This document shows, piece by piece, positions 1-10,600 of a stretch of 64,000 nucleotides of DNA. Under the pieces are notes generated by a model. It was not told the origin of the DNA and searched no databases. It saw only the letters and a list, made by a program, of their open reading frames with translations. This DNA is from Monosporascus cannonballus. Lineage: Eukaryota > Ascomycota > Sordariomycetes > Xylariales. Position 1 is the first letter of the stretch; each line of letters begins with the position of its first letter. The position numbers and the translations under genes are program-made. Where the stretch lies: positions 434,001 to 498,000 of the forward strand of contig QJNS01000003.1 in the NCBI GenBank assembly GCA_004154925.1. The letters are read 5' to 3'.

Positions 1-456
1 CGGGAAACAATAAGAAGCTCCCCATAGCTTCAAGTAGTTTCCTATCCCCCCGATCGACAGGGCGCCCGAGTCACTGCCAACCTTGGCATGAAGTGCTTGC
101 AGAGGAGCAACAGAGATATGCAATTCTCGTGTGATTATCCACTTAACAAGGCCATACGCCCTCACTTGGGTTAGAGTCTTTATAGCGCTAAGGAGAGGTT
201 GAATCACCGTTGAATAATCCTGTAAAATAGAACAAGAAATCTAAATGCAAAGGAAATTATCTAAACGACAAGCAAATATAAAACAGGTAAATGCGCAAGC
301 TCGAATAGATGACCTATGAGAACTTTGCAAAAAAAAAAAAAGCAGGGCAACTGGGCCGCCACTAGGACTCGCGCACGACAGCTTCCCTGCATACCACTCT
401 GCACTTGTGCAGGTATTTTTCCTACAGATCAACTTACTTTTTGGACATATATAGCC

Positions 457-600
457 GCAGATGTATCCGGATGTCACAGTCTACCTTCTTCAATTACTAG
501 GAGAATCACGACAAACTCATTTCTACCCATAGACACCTTCCCTCCTTTTCAGTACGCAGTTTCGAATGCATGGAACCTTGAAGAACGCACGATGATATAC
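457..600 (+). repeat. dispersed repeat, uninterrupted copy
   Basis: Bases 457-513 resemble 4139-4196 and bases 515-600 resemble 4810-4895, in the same order and orientation. Shared words include AGATGTAT at the left and CTCCTTTTCAG plus ATGATATNCAA at the right. Many differences are transitions. In this copy the two halves are contiguous; in the second copy about 610 bp lie between them. Translation suggests weak protein-level similarity in the plus frame (PPFQ.AV.NA.N.E), but no family is recognised. Confidence 0.6.
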
Positions 601-1741
601 AAATTTTTTATTTAGCCCAGGCTTCCTCACAACAAGGTCTGTCAGATCTAGCAACGCCAGGGCTTAGCTAGTTAGTCACTAATGGATATTGCTTTTGTAT
701 CTCCGGTATCCCTTTCTCCTAACTACCACTGTTTTTACGTGTATTTGAGGCTTCGCTACTCTCACTTCATATCTAGGACCTTCTAAAGGTTAACAACCTG
801 ATAATTTATCCTCCTTCAGTCATATATGCTTCAGTGTGTGATATCGGGGTAAAGTGCTGGGCCTCAGCGAGATATGAGTAGGGCCGTCGAAGCATCAGTC
901 CTGCGTAGTATGAAATGACACTTTATGGGGTATCGGGATCTATAACAAGTCACAGTTAAGCTGATCGGTAGATAAGGTAACATAGAGTGTGAGAGGTGAT
1001 AATTGTCTGACTAGAACTGAGCTCTGAGAAGCGGTGGCTAGGAAACTCTCTATATGCAGTGTGCTCTCCGGAATAAGGTTTTCCGGGGTGCTGGGAGCTT
1101 GATGACTAACAGAGGTACCCCTATTCAACGACATAACATCAGTATCAGCCATCACCAATATATCAGGATAGGAATCTTACGTTGTAGGTCTATACAGTTG
1201 TTAAGTTTGGCCGTCTGCCATCCGGATTTCGTTGCCACTTACTATCTACATTCTGAGAAAGGCATTGGAACTCTGGGTCCCTCTCAGTCACTCGGCGAGG
1301 GCTAGATACTGGCCGGGAACAATCAAGGAAAACAGACTCTGAGGCCGGGGGCGCAGCCACCGGACTCGGACGGCATTGCTCAGACAGGATATGAACGACG
1401 TGGTACGCCAACCAGCTTGACTAGCAGCGCTCGCTGGCAGTGGGGACAACGCCGCCTTGTAACATCAGCGGTGGACAGCGATTATGACGACTGTAACGAA
1501 TGAGTTGGCCAGGCAGAGACGGGAGGCAACCTGACGATCTGGGGCGAGGTCATCGTGGCCACCTTGCTGTCGACACCATGGCCGGGAACCATGGAAAGAA
1601 TTGGATAGAAATTGGAGCACAATGCGTGTTGGGAGCTATACTCCTAATCACATGAATAACAATGCCAGCACATAGATAGAAGAGAACTTTTCTGTATGGG
1701 CACGCCTGTACTTACTTATTTTTTGTTAGCTATCTAGGTAG

Positions 1742-2010
1742 AGCCAGACGGTGGCATCAGGACGGCAAGCCCGAGGTACATGCCAAGCCGGAGGCCGTAG
1801 GCCAGCACGTCGCGGTGCTGAGCGAGAGACGATAGGGTGATCGCTGTTAATTTTTCGGTGCCGGCGTACGGGGATCATCCCCAGGCCTTCTGGATTAGCT
1901 CAAGCTTGGCCGATGGAGCTACCGAGTTTCTCTCGAAGTCGGTATTGGTCAAGCGGAGCATAAAAGAGTCTTCAGCATCGTAAGATGCAAGATACAACAG
2001 TAGTCTCAAA
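1742..2010 (-). pseudogene. possible decayed coding fragment
   Basis: Read on the minus strand, one frame stays open for about 90 codons with a single internal TGA. It runs from a segment with YLASYDAEDSFMLRLTN to one with YGLRLGMYLGLAVLMPP. The amino-acid mix is protein-like, but there is no start codon at the expected place and I do not recognise the family. It could be a relic or a chance open frame. Confidence 0.25.
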
Positions 2011-2261
2011 CCCTAGTTATTCTCAATTTCCTTGGCAACCTTCCAGATAGAGTGATATGTTCATATTGAGTAACCTGTTTACGTCGATTGACCTATGGTA
2101 CACACCAATGGGCCGTTGTTTTTGCTGGATAGAGCTGGCCAAAAGCATCCGCGTCCGTTGCGCTTTCTGGCTCTAGTCGTAAAAGCGGCCAAATTTCCTG
2201 TACAGCTTTTGAGTGGACAAGATTCAGCGTCAACCCGTTTGGTGCCCCCTGAGCTTCATCG

Positions 2262-3602
2262 TTAGAACCACTCGAGAGTGAGCTTCACGCCGACATTTGC
2301 AAACAAGCCCTCTAGGCCCAGCTTGTCCCTCTCTGTGCTCAGGATTGGGTCACCGCGAACCCAGCGCTCCGTCAGGATGAGGTTCTTCAGGCTTCCGGGG
2401 ACGATGTCGGCAAGAGTCAGCTGATCAATCTTTTCTGAGGTTCCGAAGAGGGCGAAGATCTCTATTGAGAGGTTCTCGAGTTGAGTCAGCCGGACTAGGC
2501 TCCCGAGGCGCATAGTCGGGCCGTAACTCTTGGACAGGGTAATATTGCCCAAGGTCTGAAAGTCGAGATATCTCAGGGTTGGGGCGACCTTGGCTAACGC
2601 CGTGTTAAAGACGTCGTCGGCCAAAACGGCTTCCTCCATCTCGTCCATAGCGGGTTGGATAGTCAGCCTTTCCAGCTTTGGGTAGTCGCAGATGATGCCA
2701 AGCGTCTTGGGCTTGATGATGCCGTAGAGAGCAACATCCTTGACGCCGCGAGGCAGGGCCTCCCATCCGCCACTCTCCTTGAACGCCTCAACCGCGGCGA
2801 CGTTCGGGGCAGTAAAGATCCCAGGGCAGGCATCGTACCGGATTCCTAGGTCTCCCGCTTCCCCAAACACGGCGGAAGGGTTCTCCATATCTGGTTGGAT
2901 CTTGACCGTAGTCAGCTTCTGGAGGACGGTCTGCCCGATTTCCGGGTCCAGAAGGGTTTTGCTGATAATGTTGCTCGCTACAACGTATCGATTTTTGTCC
3001 ACGTAGCCAGGACGGATACTGCTCTGACGTTCAATTTGAAGAGGCATTTGAAACAGCACCGACTCCAGCCCGACGGCGAGACACACAATCGAGGCGAAAA
3101 TCCGCTCTCCTAGGTTCCTCACATCGCTCTTCCCGGGAGGCCTGGGCGCATCGGTGAATATTCGTCCAGGGAGGGAGGTAGCCGCCAGACCAGCGAGGGT
3201 AAAGAGGTGGATATCGGACGGGGCAGACACCGTGATGCCAGGCGATAGTTTCTCCCAGCTTGGCTCGATACCCTCGGTCTCACTACTCATTTTGAGGTTT
3301 ATCAGGCAGGCGAGATGCTTGACTCGCGGGCGTAGATTCGGGTTTTCCGCCAGAGACCGGAGGAAAAGAACGAGATCCCGACCCCTGCAGAGGATGACTG
3401 TCTCGTACAAGAAAGGAGTCGCGGCGGCCCGGAACCCGCGCGAAGTGCGGCATAAGCGAACCAAGTTGGTCTTGTTCCGTTTGACCTCGGCGAAAACGGG
3501 GTATCCCGCCTCATGAGGCCGAAGAGCAAAGTTTTTGACGACCCAGCCCAGAATCTCGGTCGGCATGCCATTGATGCCCGCCTTTTCCACCTGGCTATTC
3601 AT
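2262..3602 (-). CDS. F-box-like protein, 446 aa
   Basis: This is an intronless ORF starting at an ATG at 3602. Residues about 12-75 fit a fungal F-box: a leading I-N-G-M-P-T-E-I-L motif, then a helix with LVRLCRTSRGFRAAATPFLY, which matches the common 'L..LC..SR.FR..A.P.LY' ending of fungal F-box domains. The remaining 370 residues contain evenly spaced Leu-rich segments such as LERLTIQP, LRYLDFQTLG, LENLSIEIF and LKNLIL, which suggests degenerate leucine-rich repeats for substrate binding. By family such proteins bind Skp1 in SCF ubiquitin ligases; the substrate is unknown. F-box/LRR genes are numerous and fast-evolving in filamentous fungi. No neighbour suggests a pathway. Confidence 0.7.
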   Translation of the reverse strand: MNSQVEKAGINGMPTEILGWVVKNFALRPHEAGYPVFAEVKRNKTNLVRLCRTSRGFRAAATPFLYETVILCRGRDLVLFLRSLAENPNLRPRVKHLACLINLKMSSETEGIEPSWEKLSPGITVSAPSDIHLFTLAGLAATSLPGRIFTDAPRPPGKSDVRNLGERIFASIVCLAVGLESVLFQMPLQIERQSSIRPGYVDKNRYVVASNIISKTLLDPEIGQTVLQKLTTVKIQPDMENPSAVFGEAGDLGIRYDACPGIFTAPNVAAVEAFKESGGWEALPRGVKDVALYGIIKPKTLGIICDYPKLERLTIQPAMDEMEEAVLADDVFNTALAKVAPTLRYLDFQTLGNITLSKSYGPTMRLGSLVRLTQLENLSIEIFALFGTSEKIDQLTLADIVPGSLKNLILTERWVRGDPILSTERDKLGLEGLFANVGVKLTLEWF

Positions 3603-4138
3603 TCTGCCGGGTGGTGGTCGAGAGGTAAAGAGGGCCCTATTCGTAAGTACTTGATGAACTCTGCCTTGAGTTCATTTGCCTTGAGAAATGAAGTGACCAG
3701 GACGTCGCAGAATGGGTGTTGGGGAGGGGCTGGTGGTGGTAGTTTGGGGGAATCTCGGGCATCTATATTGCCACGGGGTCCTATACCGCATTCGGCCTGC
3801 TAACGACGCCGCCCTTCCAAAAACCAATACTTGCGCCATCACACAATATGTACAGAGCGCTCGGTACCTCCAATATGAAAAGAATTACCTCGCTGCATGC
3901 AAATGCTGAGTCGATCAGTCAAGTGCGTGAAGTTTAGAAATGCGATTTCCGCAATTAAAAAAAAAAATCTGTGTATCATGGTGTTGCATATGCTGGCAAA
4001 TCTAATTACAATATACACAGAGGTGTGGGTGATTCAGTTACCCCGATTCTTACCCCTATCGTACCACTAGCAAAATTCACGTAAACCGCACTCAAGAGTG
4101 CGTTCGCCGCGGTTCTCCCAGTAATATATCTCAGAAAG
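3603..4138. other. intergenic, nothing recognised
   Basis: This is the upstream region of the F-box-like gene. Short overlapping ORFs have no support. There is a 10-bp A-run near 3958 and nothing else of note. Confidence 0.5.
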
Positions 4139-4196
4139 TAGATGTATGCGGAGGTCAGCGTCCTCTTTTCTCAATCACTAAGAGAATCGCGAATTC
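4139..4196 (+). repeat. dispersed repeat, left half of interrupted copy
   Basis: This is similar to 457-513: both begin AGATGTAT.CGGA and share TCAAT.ACTA.GAGAATC. The match stops near 4196 and resumes at 4810, so about 610 bp have been inserted here or lost from the other copy. Confidence 0.6.
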
Positions 4197-4362
4197 GTAT
4201 TCGTAGGATATAACGGACATAACGGACAGAACGTAAATAACTTGATTAATTAGCTGAGACCCGAGTACTGATAGAGGGTCATGGGCGCATATGCATGGAA
4301 AGCAGTGGAATGTGATGATATGTTTTATATAAGGAAGCGTTAGGCCCCAGGTATTTAGGATA

Positions 4363-4565
4363 GTGTCAGGTGCCAAGATGCGACCCCCTTTTTAGGGTCC
4401 GGGGGCCCACGAGTAATGGACCAGCCTGTATATAGATATAGGGGGGTTTTGCCCCGATTAGTTGGGGTGTCAGGTGCCAAGGTGCGGCCCCCTTTCCGGG
4501 GCCCAGCGACCCACCAGTGTGGCTCCAGTTTGTGTATATATAGGGGGCTTCGCCCCCGAGTAGTT
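4363..4565 (+). repeat. tandem duplication, ~104-bp unit with hairpin
   Basis: Two diverged units begin GTGTCAGGTGCCAAG at 4363 and 4467. Each contains a purine/pyrimidine block that reads ACCCCC..TTTT then GGGGCCC, and ends in a G-run/C-run hairpin. In unit 2 the hairpin is GGGGGC-TTC-GCCCCC at 4543-4557. In unit 1 the hairpin is shorter (GGGG-TTTT-GCCCC). It lies inside the block that separates the two halves of the dispersed repeat. Confidence 0.7.
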
Positions 4566-4570
4566 AGAAA

Positions 4571-4780
4571 AAGGCAGGCATTAATGGTCATCTATTCACT
4601 ACCCATACTATGAACCACCTGCTGGGCTGCTGCTTCTGCTTCTCACTCCGTACTTTACCATTTTCCCTGACATGGGGAAAGATAGGAATTAATGATCATC
4701 TATTTACCACCCATACTACGAATCACCAGCTGGGCTGCTTCTTTTGCCTTTCACTCTGGCCTTCACCATTTTCTCTGACA
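4571..4780 (+). repeat. tandem duplication, ~108-bp unit
   Basis: Two units with the shared words TTAATG.TCATCTATT, ACCCATACTA.GAA.CACC and GCTGGGCTGCT start near 4571 and 4679; the TTAATG landmark is at 4581 and 4689. Differences are mainly transitions. It abuts the ~104-bp tandem pair and also lies inside the inserted block. Confidence 0.75.
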
Positions 4781-4809
4781 GATAGCTCCTTGTCCAGCTT
4801 CAATATACT

Positions 4810-4960
4810 GATTTCTACCTCTAGACGCATTGCCTCCTTTTCAGAATGCAGTTTTGAATGCACGGAACCCCGAAAAGGTCATGATGATATGCAACTTCAT
4901 ATCCCGCCCGGGGTCCTTCACGACAAGATCGCCGAGAGGCTGGGGGGCTGATCCTTGGAA
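4810..4960 (+). repeat. dispersed repeat, right half of interrupted copy
   Basis: This is similar to 515-660. Both carry ATTTCTACC, CTCCTTTTCAG, GCAGTTT.GAATGCA, GGAACC and ATGATAT.CAA at matching spacing. Together with 4139-4196 it makes a second copy of the repeat at 457-600. Confidence 0.6.
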
Positions 4961-5404
4961 AGAACAAGTTCATACAATTAATCTACCTGAGGTGCTTCTA
5001 CAAACGGTCCGATCGTCAGCCCGACGACAACCTAATCGCTGCCAACTGTAATCAAAGTCAATTCACAGAGCTGTAGCCCTGGTCGCTGATAAGTGTTGTA
5101 GCAATCGTGTCATTTTCTGATTGCGGTATCATCCAGGGACATCCTTCTACTTTTAAGATACAAGCGCACCACACCTCCTACGAGGTAGCCACTGCTAGCG
5201 GTTTTACGACAACCTATATCACGATGTGAAGAGTGCATCGTCCGCTTTCCGTGAATTCTTATATGCCCTCAGACAGCCCTCCCCACGGAGATATTTTATG
5301 TCCATAACTTTGAAAGCCTGACAGCCTCGCTTTCGTATCGCTGCAACCCTTGCAGGAGGCTGGAGCTGCAAAACAAACCGAAACATATTGCCAACCGCAC
5401 CTGC
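4961..5404. other. intergenic, nothing recognised
   Basis: There is no ORF with support and no repeat that I can see. Confidence 0.4.
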
Positions 5405-6031
5405 TCAACCCGACTCCGGCCATGGCAACACCTCGGTGTAGGTTTCGGGGCGGCGTAGCTCTACGGTCTCAATGACACCGGCCGGCCTGTCAATGTAGAA
5501 GTAGCCCGATATGTTGGCAGCGCTCAAGCGGAACAGGTAGCGGTCAAATCTCGGATCCTTCCACCGCTCAACGCCCTTAATCACCCAGACGACAATTACC
5601 TCCACCATCACTGCAGTATGCTCGCCTTGGTCAGGCGGTCTCGGTACGGGGTGCAGGTGGTGGTTCAGGGAGACGGCAACGACGGGCAACTTGCTGCTGT
5701 CTGCAGGCACGACGCTGTACACACGCGAGTCGGCCGCAGGCATGTACAGGCCAGGCGACACGACGATATCTCCTAGGGACTCCCCGGTGTCGACTACGGG
5801 GCCGTCAAAGTAGTAGGCCAGCCGCAGTAGCTCCATCTCGAAAGTCACCCGCCGCACGGCCGCGATGGTACACCCCCCCCCAACCAACAAAAAAAATGAA
5901 AAGGGGATAATATAGAGTGTGGCTTGGGGGAAACGGTAAGTTCGATCCAAGCCGTCAACCGCCTCTATAGCCACATAACGTCCCTGTAGGTGGCTCTGTG
6001 TCATTGTTGCTAGTAGCGAGGGCGACGCCAT
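5405..6031 (-). CDS. hypothetical protein, possibly degraded
   Basis: The minus-strand frame is open from 6205 down to the TGA at 5405. The first true ATG is at 6031 (MASPSLLATMTQ), giving 208 aa; the longer form would need a TTG start. I do not recognise the family. The segment around 5870-5930 (LYIIPFSFFLLVGGGC) is encoded by A-runs and a C-run (5872-5881). It looks like non-coding sequence read through, but no canonical GT..AG intron fits on this strand. The C-terminal part (about DPRFDRYLFRLSAANISGYF) has better protein character. This could be a real small gene, a gene with a mis-sequenced homopolymer, or a pseudogene. Confidence 0.4.
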   Translation of the reverse strand: MASPSLLATMTQSHLQGRYVAIEAVDGLDRTYRFPQATLYIIPFSFFLLVGGGCTIAAVRRVTFEMELLRLAYYFDGPVVDTGESLGDIVVSPGLYMPAADSRVYSVVPADSSKLPVVAVSLNHHLHPVPRPPDQGEHTAVMVEVIVVWVIKGVERWKDPRFDRYLFRLSAANISGYFYIDRPAGVIETVELRRPETYTEVLPWPESG

Positions 6032-6205
6032 AAAGAAGTGAACCCCGTCGCCTCGGCCGGGCCGTGATACAGGTACATAATATACGCAGCATCTCCCCTC
6101 CGATGCCGAACCCACTCCATTATTTCTAATAGGGTTTGCCTGACGTCCGAAGACCTGACAGCTTCTGGCATTTGCTTGTGTATCAAAGTTGCTATCCGAG
6201 CTCAA

Positions 6206-7492
6206 GGGGATTCACCTTGTGATGTCCCTAGCTCTCGAGTCTCCGGTAATACATTCTTGCAGATGTCCCCCAAGGAGGCGGATAACGTTGTTCTAGACTT
6301 CATTGCCGAGGTTCTGAGCCTGGGGCTGACCAAGCCCCAGTGCTGTATCCTGCTCCTGGAGCTATGGCTGACACGATGACTCAGGCGCAGGTTTAAGCAT
6401 GACTTACGAGCCACTCCCCTGTTTACTAAGCGAAGTCTTATATTCGTAGTTAAATGAAGACGCCGAGAAGTTCGTAAAAGGGGAGAAGGACTGCTATAAT
6501 CGCATATCAAGGATTACTAACGGGCTATATATGCAACGACCTCGACCAGCTGGCTCCAGCCACTCATACTGGAATCCCCTTCTCAACCTATTCAAATAGC
6601 AGTTCTTGCTCGCTTCGAGTAACCGCGCATTGACGTCCAGTGTCCGTCATACGGAATGACCTAGACGTGTCAAAAGAGAAGGTTCGCCCGTACATGGCTT
6701 CCCCACGTTGCGTCGCACCAATTACACAAGTCATCATCTTTGAAGACGAGCGGGACTCACTGAGTACGCCTCGCCCCCTTCATCTTGCAAGTTACAACAT
6801 CATCGCGAAACGCAAACCGCCAGAAATGAAGGAATATATATTTCACTTTCGTGAAGGATGAAGTCCGCTCCGAAGTCGGAACGAGCCAAGAGGTGACGAT
6901 TGGCCAATGATATCGGCCTCTATTGCCTCGACTAGTCAATGTTCATCACAGCAGTATGACACGAGGTGGCTTAGACAAGGCTGGCACATATCTATCACGG
7001 TCGCCTAGCAGGTTACGCTCGAGGGGCTCAACCAATGCAAGAATAAGCTGGCAAATTCGTAAGTCAGAGGATGGTTGAACCTAGTTGATGTTTGATCATT
7101 TCTCATCAGTCATATTCCACCATTTATGCATCATCTGACCCCTTTTCCCTTTCTCTTAACGTAAACACCCCCCACAAATCCATGATCATATACCTTCTTT
7201 ATCGATGCGATGTGTAAAGCCGTGCGATTTCCATGTCTAGTCTAATGTGATGCACATACATTTCGAACACTACCCTTTGATCGAAACCGGGACCGTAGTA
7301 CCTAAGTGGTCGGATTAGCTCTAGAACTAATGCGATGCCGGAAACAAGTGTATGAGGGAACGCGCTACATCAGATTACGGTTTTATCCATCAATGAAGAT
7401 CTCAGTCCCGTCTTGAAACATATTTTTTGGTGACAAATATCATCATAGCAGCGGACGATAAAAGAAACAGGCAACGAAAGACATACTGACCT
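6206..7492. other. intergenic, nothing recognised
   Basis: There are only short overlapping ORFs on both strands. It includes the probable 3' flank of the SKI3 gene to the right. Confidence 0.4.
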
Positions 7493-7504
7493 GGGGGGGG
7501 GGGG

Positions 7505-7587
<83 letters not shown>
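7493..7587. repeat. G16-C79 homopolymer tract
   Basis: Sixteen G (7493-7508) are followed directly by 79 C (7509-7587). It lies 67 bp beyond the SKI3 stop codon, in the presumed 3' UTR. A perfect G-to-C switch and this length are unusual for chromosomal DNA, so a sequencing or assembly artefact is likely. A second long C-tract occurs at a gap at 16249. Confidence 0.9.
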
Positions 7588-7588
<1 letters not shown>

Positions 7589-7654
7589 CCCCTGCCGCAG
7601 CGCAACACTAGGAGGCCGCAACTAGCATGAACACACCAGAACACTTCGACATAC

Positions 7655-10600
7655 TCAGGCGGCGGCGGCATTACTAAGGGACTCCCAGCCATGGCTGGCC
7701 CAAGGCGCGAGCAGTATCGACTTTTGAGCGTCTGCCACTCTACTCGTCCCCGCGTAGGCTTCTGCAACGTCAATCGCATCAAGGTCCCCTCTGGGCGGGA
7801 TAGCCTTGAGAGCAACGTTCAAGGCCATCTCCGCGGGATACTCATCGCCGTCGATTTCCGCGAGCCTAGACCAACCGTGTGGCAGGTGTGGGTAGAGAAT
7901 GACATCAGTCTGCACCTGGTTTAGGACGGCATCTTCCGCGTTGTCCTTTGAAGAGGCGGCGACAGCACGTAGTACCTTGCCGATGCGAGCGTGGTCTGCA
8001 TCGCTTGGTTTTTCTCCGGTGCGAAGAGTATGCAGCTCTGATATGACGGCTTCTAGCGACTCCTGGTCATCGTCGAGTAGTGCTATAACCCCGAGCAGGA
8101 GGACGGACTGGATATGGCTTGGGTCCTTTTCGATAACTTCAAAAAGCATCGTTCGCGCCTTTTCACGCGCATCATCTGTACCAGTTGCCCAAAGGATCTG
8201 TGCCAGAACGCAGACGGCGTCAGGATTGCCGTCCGATTCCTCAAGCGCTGCCTCCAAGTATTCAACCGCGCCGTCAGCTTGACCGAGGAAATATTCGGCA
8301 AGGCCGACGGTTAGATGCGCTGAGAGACGCGTCTTTCTTCGCTGATCGGCATCGAGCTCGTTCGCGGACGAGTCACTGCTCAGTTCCAAAGCGGTCTTAC
8401 CGCTTTCCGCCGCCTCAACAAACTGTTCAGCAGCAAGGTAGAACCTTGCGAGGTCTGCTTTGGCAAGAGTGAAACGTCCTAAGGCCCGAGGGGATTCGGT
8501 AGCTTCGTAATCCGCCTCCAATATCTCACATGTTTCCTCGAGTGTAGCTACTGCACGCAGACTGTCGTCCGCTCTTTCCTGGAACAAGGTGGAGAGGTGC
8601 TGGTACGCCAGGTCCTGAGGATTAAGACCCTGTAACTGGATGAGAGCAAATAGGGGATGAATCAGAGACGTCACATTCAGATTTGGTGGATTGGTAAGAA
8701 CGTGATCGAATAGGGACACCGAGTACTGACGCCTTGTTAGCAGGGACGAAGTCTCCGTTATGTCCATGGCATGAGTGAACAACCCGCGAGCTTCCTTAGC
8801 ATCACCGTACAAGAGAGCTACGAAGCCCTGACCAAGCCAAGCGTGAGCGTAGTCAGGGTCATTAGACTGTGCCCGCGTGAACGCCTCATTTGCAAGCTGT
8901 ATGTCGTCCTGAAGAAGAGCTAACGCTCCGAGATTGGTCCAAGCATGCGGGTTTCTCTCATTAAGATATAGGCTGCGTACAAAAGCGTGCTGAGCGACGG
9001 ACGGGTTGATATCAGAAGTGACAACACCGAGGGAGTTCCAGAAGTCCGGATTGCTAGCTTCAAGTTCTATTGCGCGCTTGAAACAACGAACTGCGGCCTT
9101 CTGGTATCGACTGGTATGAGAACGGATCCCCGCCGGTAGACAAAGGTGCGCTCGGTTCTCCGCCCAGCCCAGGTTATAATAGGCAATGGCTTGAGCATGA
9201 ATGTCGTGGGCTGAGACATGGATCGCACGCTTATGAGCCAAGATGGTGGCATGCAAGCTTCGCGTGAGATCGACGCCAAGTTGTTCGTCTTCCGGGAAGA
9301 TGCCCTCCGCGAAAACTACGGTTTTGTTAACACCGTCGACGTCCTGGAGAATAGCATATGTATCTTCTGCATCCTCTCCGAGTTGGATTAGTTTGCGGAC
9401 ATTGTGAGTCGGGAAATCCGCCAGCCGGCTCTGGATGGAAGAGAATACAGAGCAAGCGTCACCGACAGCTTTCCAGAAATTGAAGTTATGAGTCACGTTA
9501 CTCGGAACGGAGAGTGCGGACGCAATCGTGTCGCTGGCAAGTTCAATCGCCTTGCCGAACAGTCCCTTCTCAATACAATCGAGGGCATTCTCGACCAAGG
9601 TTTGCAACATGGCAACGACAACGCCTTCTTCATTCTGCCGCCCTTTAATGACTTCCCGGTACAGGGAAATGGACTCATCATACTCGCCGATCTCACGCTT
9701 GACGTTAGCAAGCATGTACTTCGTGAACCAGGTATCCCCAAGAGCGTTACTGTCGACACTTTCCTCGAGCTTCTGGGCATTTTGGATTGCCTTAGTCGCC
9801 GCGATATACCGCCCGGAATTGTGATAGGCTTCCCCGAGTCCGACCCACGAGTGGTAATCGTCCGGACTGATTCGTAAGGCATGTTGGAAAGACACAATGG
9901 CTTTATTGTAGTCTTGTTTATTTAGCTCCGCAACGCCAAGAGCGGAAAACGGCCAGCTGATCCCCTTCTTCTTGGATCCAGGAGGCGGCCTGACCTTGCC
10001 GGAGTCTACAACCCGCTGGGCGACAAGTTCGACACGGTCCCAGTCGCCGTCGTCCGCAAAGGACCTAGCAAGTCGTTCAGCCGACTCGATCTCGGAAGAC
10101 GACAGCTCTACGGCCTGAAGGAAACATTTCCGCGCTCGCTTCTTGTCCTTCGCGTAATCCGCATAGTAGATACCGAGGCTGGTATAGGCTGGTGCATAGC
10201 TGTAATCGCTCTTTAATGCATCTAAAAAGTACGCATAGGCTCCGTTACGATTTTTCCGTGCCAATTCCGAAGGATCAAGATTCCAGACACACTGGCCTAA
10301 GCGGTACCGTGTCTGAGCCAAGAGTTCTTTCGATACAGACTGGTCCCTCGCAGACTCGAGGACAGACTCCAGTTCCGACTTGCCACGCATATAATCGCCT
10401 TTCAGGGCGTACAGCCACGCAACTTCAGCGCGGACTCGGAGATTACCAGTGTCGCCCTTAAGCGCACGCTCAAGGAAGTCAATGGCTTGGTCGTATTCTT
10501 CTTCCTCCTCATATATCAAACCAACTCCGATCATCGCTGCAGTCGACGTGGGGTCAACCTCGAGAACTTTATCGAAGAGGAACTTCGCTTCTCCGTGGTT

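Larger units (their letters stand above)
1..2261. other. gene-poor flank, no confident gene
   Basis: No ORF here has convincing codon structure or a recognisable family. The stretch holds one copy of a dispersed repeat (457-600) and a possible decayed coding fragment on the minus strand (1742-2010). The small ORFs seen on both strands overlap each other and look like chance. Confidence 0.5.

Noticed and set aside
7370..7815. Minus-strand glycine-rich ORFs
   Set aside because: They translate the poly-C tract on the opposite strand and overlap the end of SKI3.
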